A DNA stretch of 6,488 nt, from NCBI GenBank assembly GCA_947472705.1, contig CANJDA010000121.1, positions 1-6,488 on the forward strand, read 5' to 3'. Of the stretch, positions 1 to 6,020 are shown in pieces. This DNA comes from Flavobacteriaceae bacterium. GTDB lineage: Bacteria; Bacteroidota; Bacteroidia; Flavobacteriales; Flavobacteriaceae. The notes below the pieces were generated by a model that saw only the letters and a list, made by a program, of their open reading frames with translations, made no database searches and was not told the origin of the DNA. A program made the translations under genes and the position numbers. Within the stretch, counting starts at the first letter, position 1, and every line of letters begins with the position of its first letter.

Positions 1-1079
1 AAAAAATACAATTAATAGTTTCGATAATAGCATTGACTTTCTTTTCGAGTTGTTCAAAAGAAAATGATATCCCTAATTTGGATGCTATAAACGCACCAGC
101 TGCTATCAATGCAACTATGACCATAAAACCTGATAATTCAGGAGATGTAATTATCACCCCTTCAGGTGAAGGTATAACTCAATTTGAAATTTATTATGGT
201 GATGGAACTACTGAACCTGGTTTAGTTAATCCAGGAAACTCAATAAATCACACTTTTTTAGAAGGAACATTTCAAGTAAAAATTGTGGGAACTACTTTAA
301 ATGGTAAAACATCTGAAGTTATATTACCATTAACGGTTACATTTTTTGCTCCAACTGATTTAGTGGCTACAATCACACCAATTCCTTCAAATTCACTAGG
401 AATTAAAGTAAAAGCTACCGCAAATTTTGAGAGTGGGTTTAAAGTTTATTTTGGAGAAAGTCCAACAGAAACTCCTATATCTTTTTTAGAAGGTGAAGAA
501 GTAACTCATTTCTACACTAATGCAGGTACATATCAAGTAAAGGTAGTTGCTACCACTGGAGGTGTTGCAAGTGCCGAAGTAATACAACCTGTTACAGTTA
601 CTGTGCCGGTGTTAATTAATTTACCTCTTGATTTTGAATCTTCTACATTGCCTTATAGTTTTACAAGTTTTGGCGGGGCCAATGCTTTAGTTGCTAATAA
701 TACACAAATTAGCGGCATTAATACTTCAACAAAAGTTGGGGCATTAACAAAAGGAAGTGGATCACAAATTTGGGCAGGTTCTTTTATTGAATTGTCTAAT
801 CCAATAGATTTTTCTGTACTAAAGAAATTGAAAATGAAAGTTTGGTCACCTCAAGGGGGTATTGTTGTTAAGATGAAATTAGAAAATTTAGCCGATTCTT
901 CAAAGAATAAAGAAGTTGACGCTACGTTAACTACAGCTAATAGTTGGCAAGAATTAACTTTTGACTTTACCTCTATCAATATGACATATACTTATCAAAG
1001 AGTAGTTGTTTTCTTTGACTTTGGAGTCAACGGAAATGGTGCTACTTACTTTTTTGATGATATTAAACAATCTAATTAA
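1..1079 (+). CDS. PKD-domain surface lipoprotein, putative glycan-binding (5' partial)
   Basis: The 5' end is missing. The frame is open from position 3, and the codons before 33 (KIQLIVSIIA) form the hydrophobic core of a signal peptide that continues into LTFFSSC. The TTG at 33 is therefore internal, and the real start lies just outside the window. The lipidated cysteine would be codon 51-53, followed by S-K-E-N-D, which resembles the Bacteroidota lipoprotein surface-export signal. Two PKD-like beta-sandwich domains follow. The first spans about 96-344 and carries a YGDGT motif at 195-209. The second spans about 351-608 and has the degenerate version YFGES at 447-461. A third domain, about 621-1067, starts LDFES, contains a KVWSP strand and ends YFFDDI. 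It resembles the jelly-roll carbohydrate-binding-like domains of flavobacterial GH16 proteins. No catalytic motif is visible. It is probably a PUL surface glycan-binding protein; beta-glucan as ligand is inferred from the neighbours. The gene lies 27 bases before the GH16 lipoprotein gene, with no terminator between them. Confidence 0.85.
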   Translation, partial: KIQLIVSIIALTFFSSCSKENDIPNLDAINAPAAINATMTIKPDNSGDVIITPSGEGITQFEIYYGDGTTEPGLVNPGNSINHTFLEGTFQVKIVGTTLNGKTSEVILPLTVTFFAPTDLVATITPIPSNSLGIKVKATANFESGFKVYFGESPTETPISFLEGEEVTHFYTNAGTYQVKVVATTGGVASAEVIQPVTVTVPVLINLPLDFESSTLPYSFTSFGGANALVANNTQISGINTSTKVGALTKGSGSQIWAGSFIELSNPIDFSVLKKLKMKVWSPQGGIVVKMKLENLADSSKNKEVDATLTTANSWQELTFDFTSINMTYTYQRVVVFFDFGVNGNGATYFFDDIKQSN

Positions 1080-1093
1080 TCCTTTGAAATTTT

Positions 1094-1098
1094 TAAAA
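1094..1098 (+). promoter_or_regulatory. TAAAA-type ribosome binding site of the GH16 lipoprotein gene
   Basis: TAAAA lies eight bases before the ATG at 1107 in the short gap after the first lipoprotein gene. Flavobacteria are reported to use TAAAA-like A-rich sequences in place of a Shine-Dalgarno. There is no GGAGG-like motif here. The gap is too A/T-rich for this to be more than suggestive. Confidence 0.35.
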
Positions 1099-1106
1099 TA
1101 GAAATC

Positions 1107-2756
1107 ATGAAAAAGAAAATAATATATAGCATAGCTTCAATTCTTACCTTGTTTTTAATGGTGAATTGTCAAGAAGATAATGCCACTTTTGGGGATATTT
1201 CTACTCCATCCAATTTACAAATATCATATGATATAGTAGGTAAGACTACTGCGGAACCTTATGGAGATGGGTCAGGCTTAGTGAATTTTACTGCAAGTGC
1301 TGATAATGCCATTTCCTATAAATTTGTATACGGTGATGGAACTTCTGAAAGTGTGCCAAGTGGAATACGTCAAAAAAGATATAATTTAAATGGCGTTCAT
1401 ACTTATAGTGTTACTGTTGTTGCCACAGGTAAAGGTGGTGTTGCTACTACACAAACTATTGAAATAGATGTGTTGAGTAATTTTACAGATGATGAAGCTG
1501 TTCAATTTTTAACTGGTGGAACTCAAAAAAACTGGTATGTGTCTGCTTCTGAGTTAGGCCATTTAGGGGTAGGACCTAATAGTGATAATGCTGAACAAAA
1601 TTATTTTGGCTATTATTATTTAGCTCAACCATGGGAAAAAGCAGGTTCTTCAGATAGTAGTTGTTTTTACGGAGGTGTAATGACATTTTCAAAAGTTGGT
1701 AACTCATTAAAATACACTCAAAATAATGGCGGTAGCACTTTCTTTAACAAAGATTTTCAAAATGTTGTAGGAGGAACTGCTGGTTATGATTTTTGCTACA
1801 GTTATGATACCTCTGGAGAAAAAAATGTTTCTTTAGCACCATCAGAATCTGTTATAATGCAAAACCCTGATCATTTAACTCAAACTAGAGGAACTGTTAT
1901 GAATTTTTCAGATAACGGTTTTATGGCGTATTATGTGGGTAGTAGTTCTTACGAAATTTTATCAATTACAGATAATAGAATGAAAGTGAGAGTTATACAA
2001 GCGAATAATACGGCTTTAGCTTGGTATTTAACTTTTACTACAATTCCACCAGTACAAGATCCAATAGCCGATTATACCAATTTAGTTTGGTCAGATGAAT
2101 TCAATACCGATGGTGCTCCTGATTCAAGTAAATGGAGCTATGACCTTGGTGCTGGAGGTTGGGGTAATGGTGAAATCCAAACGTATACAAATAGTTCAGA
2201 TAATGTAATTGTTCAAGGGGGTAATTTAAAAATTACTGCTAAAACACAACCATCTGGCGGATATACTTCAGCCCGATTGAAATCAGAAAACAAGTTTGAA
2301 TTTACTTATGGTAAAATCGAATTCAGAGCCAAATTACCTTCAGGGGGAGGGACGTGGCCAGCATTATGGTTATTAGGAGCCAATTATGATACTAATACTT
2401 GGCCGGGTTGTGGAGAAATTGATGTTATGGAACACAAAGGAAATAATCCAAATGTGATATATGGGTCACTCCATTTTCCAGGAAATTCAGGCGGAAACTC
2501 AGTAACAAATAATGCCACTTTCCCGGGTGTGTCTTCAGGGTTTAAAGTGTATAAGGCTATATGGACACCAAATTCAATTCGTTTTTATGTAGACAATGTA
2601 CTTTTCCATTCGTTTATTAATAATGGTTCAGTACCCTTTAATCATGATTTCTTCTTAATTATGAATGTTGCTATGGGAGGAACTTTTGGTGGGGTTATAG
2701 ATCCTGCTTTTAGTCAATCTTCTATGGAAGTTGATTATGTTAGAGTATATCAATAA
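1107..2756 (+). CDS. Surface lipoprotein: PKD domain, unknown module and GH16 endo-beta-glucanase (laminarinase-like)
   Basis: Predicted endo-acting beta-1,3(-1,4)-glucanase on the cell surface. Residues 1-20 are a lipoprotein signal peptide ending FLMVN before Cys21. The next residues, Q-E-D-N, are acidic like the Bacteroidota surface-export signal. A PKD-like domain (about 33-122) carries YGDGT at 75-79. A middle module (about 126-315) has LTGG at 135-138, GHLGVGP at 151-157, many Tyr/Phe/Trp and two cysteines (186, 230). I cannot assign it to a named family; it resembles segments of SusE/SusF-like glycan-binding lipoproteins. The GH16 domain (about 322-549) starts LVWSDEFN, has GGWGN near 350-354, and carries the catalytic signature EIDVME. 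Glu437 is the predicted nucleophile, Asp439 the assisting residue and Glu442 the acid/base. The E-x-D-x-x-E spacing is the beta-bulge form typical of laminarinases and lichenases. The ATG at 1107 gives a complete signal peptide, so the start is secure. GH16 function is near certain; exact substrate is inferred. Confidence 0.95.
   Translation: MKKKIIYSIASILTLFLMVNCQEDNATFGDISTPSNLQISYDIVGKTTAEPYGDGSGLVNFTASADNAISYKFVYGDGTSESVPSGIRQKRYNLNGVHTYSVTVVATGKGGVATTQTIEIDVLSNFTDDEAVQFLTGGTQKNWYVSASELGHLGVGPNSDNAEQNYFGYYYLAQPWEKAGSSDSSCFYGGVMTFSKVGNSLKYTQNNGGSTFFNKDFQNVVGGTAGYDFCYSYDTSGEKNVSLAPSESVIMQNPDHLTQTRGTVMNFSDNGFMAYYVGSSSYEILSITDNRMKVRVIQANNTALAWYLTFTTIPPVQDPIADYTNLVWSDEFNTDGAPDSSKWSYDLGAGGWGNGEIQTYTNSSDNVIVQGGNLKITAKTQPSGGYTSARLKSENKFEFTYGKIEFRAKLPSGGGTWPALWLLGANYDTNTWPGCGEIDVMEHKGNNPNVIYGSLHFPGNSGGNSVTNNATFPGVSSGFKVYKAIWTPNSIRFYVDNVLFHSFINNGSVPFNHDFFLIMNVAMGGTFGGVIDPAFSQSSMEVDYVRVYQ
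2075..2098 (+). repeat. 24-base exact repeat, copy 1 (entry of GH16 domain)
   Basis: These 24 bases recur exactly at 6437-6460. In both places they encode TNLVWSD in the same frame, at the junction between the accessory domains and the GH16 domain. The bases on both sides differ. The third GH16 gene (5137-5898) has a diverged sequence at the equivalent site (KSLVWEE). Confidence 0.8.
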
Positions 2757-2779
2757 TTTTTTGATCAATTAGTTAGTTT

Positions 2780-2819
2780 CAATTACAAGAAGGTATTGTC
2801 CTTCTTGTAATTGTTTTTT
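2780..2819 (+). terminator. Rho-independent terminator between GH16 lipoprotein and GH3 genes
   Basis: A perfect 14-base-pair stem is formed by CAATTACAAGAAGG (2780-2793) and its exact complement (2800-2813), with a six-base loop TATTGT. Six T residues follow at 2814-2819. There is no A-run on the left side, so it should act on the + strand only. It begins 24 bases after the stop of the GH16 lipoprotein gene and ends 20 bases before the GH3 start. I see no convincing TTTG / TAnnTTTG promoter pair between the two genes. Transcription of the GH3 gene therefore probably depends on read-through, or on a promoter I cannot recognise. Confidence 0.85.
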
Positions 2820-2839
2820 GAACCATTCAAATCGATAGA

Positions 2840-5134
2840 ATGAAATTTAATAATATTTCCTATTTAATTTTTACTGTTTTTTTAGTTCTCCTAAGTTGTA
2901 ATTCAACTAAAACTATAGTTACTCCTAAAACGGCACAAACGAATATTGATAAAAAAGTTAACTCTGTTTTAAAGTTAATGACTTTAGAGGAAAAAGTAGG
3001 ACAATTGAATCAATATAATGGTTTTTGGGATGTCACAGGTCCCTCGCCAAAAGAGGGTCAAGCCGCAGTTAAATTTGAACATTTGAAAAAAGGCTTGGTT
3101 GGAGCAATGCTCAATGTTAAAGGGGTTAAAGAAGTTAGAGCTATTCAAAAAATTGCAGTAGAAGAAACTCGTTTAGGCATTCCATTGTTATTTGGTTTTG
3201 ATGTTATTCATGGATATAAAACTATAAGCCCAATACCATTAGCAGAAGCGGCATCTTGGGATATGGAAGCCATCAGAAAATCAGCTGAGATTGCTGCAGA
3301 AGAAGCTTCTTCAGTTGGATTGAATTGGACTTTTGCTCCTATGGTTGATATTTCAAGAGACGCTCGTTGGGGAAGAGTCATGGAAGGAGCAGGAGAAGAC
3401 ACTTATTTAGGAAGTAAAATTGCAACTGCCCGCGTGAAAGGATTTCAAGGAAATGATTTATCATCTGAGAAAACAATTGCTGCTTGCGCCAAACATTTTG
3501 CTGGTTATGCTTTTGCAGAAGCTGGTAGAGATTATAATTCGGTTGACATAAGTGAAGCCACATTGCAAAATACTATTTTACCTCCTTTTAAAGCTTGTGT
3601 TGATGCAGATGTTAAAACAGTAATGAATTCTTTTAATGATTTGAATGGAATTCCAACTACTGGCAGTAACTATTTGCAACGAAAAATATTAAAAGGAGAA
3701 TGGAAATTCAACGGATTTGTGGTGTCTGATTGGGGTTCTATAAATGAGATGATTGCTCATGGTTATGCTAAAGACAGTAAAAATGCTGCTGAAATAGCAA
3801 TGAATGCAGGTTCTGATATGGATATGGAATCGTATACCTATTTGGAGAATTTAATATCTCTAGTTAAAGAAGGTAAAGTTGATGAAAGCTTAATTAATGA
3901 TGCTGTTAAAAGAATTCTTAAAGTAAAATTTGAATTAGGGCTATTTGATAACCCTTATAAATATTGTGATGAAGCGCGAGAAAAGGCTACTGTTGGCAAA
4001 GCAGAATTTCAAGAAGGGGTTTTAGATGTTGCCAAAAAATCAATAGTCTTACTTAAAAATGAGGGCCAATTATTACCTTTAAATAAATCAGGAATTAAAA
4101 TAGGACTAATTGGTGCTTTAGCATCAGATAAAACGAGTCCTTTAGGAAGCTGGAGGATTGGAGCCGATGATAATACTGCCGTTTCAGTTTTAGAAGGCAT
4201 GCAAAAATACAGTGGTAATCAACTTACTTATTCCAAAGGTGCAGACTTGACTGTTGGAGCTACAAAATTTGTCAGCGAATTGCATCTTAACATGACTGAT
4301 AAATCAGGTTTTCAAGAAGCAATAAATTTAGCCAAAGAATCGGATGTTGTGGTTATGGTTTTAGGGGAACATGGTTTGCAAACTGGTGAGGGTAGAAGCA
4401 AAACTGATTTAGGTCTTCCGGGTGTTCAACAAGAGCTTTTAGAAGAAATTTTTAAAGTCAACAAAAGAATAGTATTGGTTTTAAATAACGGTAGACCTTT
4501 GGCAATTCCTTGGGCTGTAGAAAATATTCCAGCTATAGTAGAAGCATGGCAGCTTGGAACTCAAAGCGGAAATGCAATTGCACAAGTTCTTTATGGTGAT
4601 TATAATCCGAGTGGTAAATTACCAATGACTTTTCCTAGAAACGTAGGGCAAGTCCCTATCTATTACAATTATAAAAATACAGGTCGTCCAACCATGAATG
4701 AGCCTGAAAGTGTTTTTTGGTCACATTATTCAGATGTAAAAAATACACCACTTTATCCTTTTGGATATGGATTAAGTTACTCAAAATTTGAATATTCTAA
4801 TTTGAAATTAAGTTCTAATACATTTACAATGCAGGATAAAATCACAGTTTCTGTTGTAGTTAAGAATGTAAGTAAAGTTAGAGGTAAAGAAGTTGTTCAG
4901 CTTTATATCCGTGATTTGGTTGGAAGTTTGACACGCCCTGTAAAAGAGTTAAAAGGATTTGAAATGATTGAATTGGGTCCTGAAGAACAAAGAACAGTTT
5001 CTTTTACAATTGATCAAAATACAGTAGCGTTTTATACCGCAAATGCTAAATGGGAAGCAGAATCAGGTGACTTTAAAGTATTTGTTGGAGGGAATTCCGC
5101 CGAAACATTAGAAGCCAATTTTAAGTTAGATTAA
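2840..5134 (+). CDS. bglX: GH3 beta-glucosidase, BglX-type lipoprotein
   Basis: Retaining exo-acting beta-glucosidase that should release glucose from beta-glucan oligosaccharides. Residues 1-19 form a lipoprotein signal peptide with a good lipobox, LLS before Cys20. The following N-S-T-K-T lacks acidic residues, so the protein probably faces the periplasm. The N-terminal TIM-barrel (about 36-370) contains GFDVIHG (119-125), the AKHF motif (217-220) and VVSDWGS with the predicted nucleophile Asp297. The alpha/beta sandwich domain (about 395-625) holds GEHGLQTGEGRS; Glu517 is the likely acid/base. NGRPLA (550-555) and GDYNPSGKLPM (586-596) match E. coli BglX closely as I remember it. A fibronectin-III-like domain (about 650-762) ends the protein. 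The 764-residue length is normal for BglX-type enzymes, and I see no truncation or frameshift. The gene follows a terminator and ends two bases before the next GH16 gene. The family is certain; cleavage of beta-1,3-linked substrates is inferred from context. Confidence 0.95.
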   Translation: MKFNNISYLIFTVFLVLLSCNSTKTIVTPKTAQTNIDKKVNSVLKLMTLEEKVGQLNQYNGFWDVTGPSPKEGQAAVKFEHLKKGLVGAMLNVKGVKEVRAIQKIAVEETRLGIPLLFGFDVIHGYKTISPIPLAEAASWDMEAIRKSAEIAAEEASSVGLNWTFAPMVDISRDARWGRVMEGAGEDTYLGSKIATARVKGFQGNDLSSEKTIAACAKHFAGYAFAEAGRDYNSVDISEATLQNTILPPFKACVDADVKTVMNSFNDLNGIPTTGSNYLQRKILKGEWKFNGFVVSDWGSINEMIAHGYAKDSKNAAEIAMNAGSDMDMESYTYLENLISLVKEGKVDESLINDAVKRILKVKFELGLFDNPYKYCDEAREKATVGKAEFQEGVLDVAKKSIVLLKNEGQLLPLNKSGIKIGLIGALASDKTSPLGSWRIGADDNTAVSVLEGMQKYSGNQLTYSKGADLTVGATKFVSELHLNMTDKSGFQEAINLAKESDVVVMVLGEHGLQTGEGRSKTDLGLPGVQQELLEEIFKVNKRIVLVLNNGRPLAIPWAVENIPAIVEAWQLGTQSGNAIAQVLYGDYNPSGKLPMTFPRNVGQVPIYYNYKNTGRPTMNEPESVFWSHYSDVKNTPLYPFGYGLSYSKFEYSNLKLSSNTFTMQDKITVSVVVKNVSKVRGKEVVQLYIRDLVGSLTRPVKELKGFEMIELGPEEQRTVSFTIDQNTVAFYTANAKWEAESGDFKVFVGGNSAETLEANFKLD

Positions 5135-5139
5135 AAATG
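5132..5139 (+). promoter_or_regulatory. GH3/GH16 stop-start junction, likely translational coupling
   Basis: The GH3 stop codon TAA (5132-5134) is followed by AA and then the ATG of the next gene at 5137. The TAAAA string built from the stop codon directly abuts the ATG. Such tight spacing suggests that ribosomes finishing the GH3 reading frame restart on the GH16 gene, keeping the two enzymes co-expressed. Confidence 0.5.
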
Positions 5140-5898
5140 AAAAAATATCTATTACTAATAATAGTAAGCACAATAAGTTGTATTGCCCAACAAAAGTCAA
5201 AATCTTTAGTATGGGAAGAAAATTTTAATAGTGATAAGCTAAATGAAAATAATTGGAACTTTGAACTTGGTGATGGATGCCCAGCTATCTGTGGATGGGG
5301 TAATAATGAAAAGCAAATTTATACCCAAAACAATCATACAGTAAAAGATGGAAATTTAATTATTACAATTAATAAAGAAAATAACAACTATACATCTACT
5401 CGAATAACTACTGCTGGAAAAAAAGAATTTATGTATGGTAAAATGGAAGTACGTGCAAAAATTCCAACAGGAAAAGGAATTTGGCCTGCATTCTGGATGT
5501 TGGGGTCAAATATTTCAAAAGTAGGTTGGCCAAAATGCGGTGAAATAGACATTTTAGAATATGTTGGTAGAGAACCAAGCAAACTCTATACATCATTACA
5601 TACTCAAGACAGTCACGGAAATACTGTAAATACAAAAATAACTGAGGTTAAAAATATTGAAGATGGTTTTCATCTTTATGCTATTGATTGGAATAAGGAT
5701 AAAATTGAGTTTTTTGTTGACAATCAATCAGTATATGTTTTTTCGCCTACTGTAAAAAACGATGATACTTGGCCCTATAATCAGTCTTTCTATTTTATTA
5801 TAAATACAGCAGTAGGAGGCAATTTTGGCGGACATGCTATTGATGATTCAATGTTTCCGCAACAGTTTATCATTGATTATATAAAGGTTTATCAATAA
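5137..5898 (+). CDS. Compact GH16 endo-beta-glucanase (laminarinase-like)
   Basis: Single-domain GH16 enzyme, 253 residues, predicted endo-beta-1,3(-1,4)-glucanase. The N-terminus (MKKYLLLIIVSTISCIAQQ) is an export signal of uncertain type. It could be a lipoprotein signal lipidated at Cys15, although Thr at -3 is poor, or a signal-peptidase-I site after Ala17. The catalytic domain starts SLVWEENF near residue 23 and fills the rest. The signature EIDILE gives Glu136 (nucleophile), Asp138 and Glu141 (acid/base), again the beta-bulge laminarinase form. GKGIWPAFWMLG (113-124) and GGNFGGH near the C-terminus are typical GH16 core segments. CPAICGWGN carries a cysteine pair, Cys48 and Cys52, that the GH16 domain of the upstream lipoprotein lacks. 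There are no accessory modules. It is probably co-translated with the GH3 gene and may process oligosaccharides in the periplasm or act as a secreted enzyme; location is not settled by the sequence. Confidence 0.93.
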   Translation: MKKYLLLIIVSTISCIAQQKSKSLVWEENFNSDKLNENNWNFELGDGCPAICGWGNNEKQIYTQNNHTVKDGNLIITINKENNNYTSTRITTAGKKEFMYGKMEVRAKIPTGKGIWPAFWMLGSNISKVGWPKCGEIDILEYVGREPSKLYTSLHTQDSHGNTVNTKITEVKNIEDGFHLYAIDWNKDKIEFFVDNQSVYVFSPTVKNDDTWPYNQSFYFIINTAVGGNFGGHAIDDSMFPQQFIIDYIKVYQ

Positions 5899-5917
5899 AA
5901 CACACTCTTATTTCCCC

Positions 5918-5948
5918 TTTGGTTTTAAAAAATTATTTTCATAAGTTG
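5918..5948 (+). promoter_or_regulatory. Weak candidate promoter for the third GH16 gene
   Basis: TTTG at 5918-5921 is followed after 20 bases by TAAGTTG at 5942-5948. This loosely resembles the Bacteroidota -33 TTTG and -7 TAnnTTTG elements, but the -7 box is one T short. The 122-base gap leaves room for a promoter, and nothing else in it fits better. In such A/T-rich DNA a partial match is expected by chance. Confidence 0.2.
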
Positions 5949-5966
5949 TATAGTTTTTATATACAA
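5946..5966. repeat. Small A/T-rich inverted repeat upstream of the third GH16 gene
   Basis: TTGTATA (5946-5952) and TATACAA (5960-5966) are perfect complements separated by seven bases. A run of six T follows at 5975-5980, eight bases after the right arm. With only one G/C pair per arm it would be a weak terminator. It could also be an operator half-site pair or chance in A/T-rich DNA. The rest of the 5899-6020 gap shows no gene or RNA that I can recognise. Confidence 0.35.
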
Positions 5967-6020
5967 TCAAATAGTTTTTTAAATACAAAGCTTCCTTTAA
6001 TTTGTAATAAATAATAAATT

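Noticed and set aside
33..35. TTG at 33 as the start codon of the first gene
   Set aside because: The frame stays open to the window edge and the upstream codons encode the hydrophobic half of a lipoprotein signal peptide. Starting at 33 would leave only six residues before the lipidated cysteine.
2757..2839. A separate promoter for the GH3 gene
   Set aside because: TTTG-like strings occur at 2760-2763 and 2817-2820, but none is paired with a TAnnTTTG box at usual spacing, so I do not list one.
3208..3563. Minus-strand open frames of about 60 codons (3208-3402 and 3378-3563)
   Set aside because: They lie wholly inside the GH3 gene, opposite its conserved barrel motifs, show no recognisable domain, and overlap each other.
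4009..4200. Minus-strand open frame of 63 codons
   Set aside because: It lies opposite the conserved GH3 second domain, with no family resemblance or expression signal.
5388..5635. Two overlapping minus-strand open frames (5388-5582 and 5429-5635)
   Set aside because: Both are antisense to the GH16 catalytic core, overlap each other in different frames, and have no protein-like features.
6005..6018. Tandem TAATAAA repeat just before the third GH16 start
   Set aside because: Two copies of a seven-base A/T string are expected in such DNA. It probably serves only as an unstructured A-rich leader for translation.
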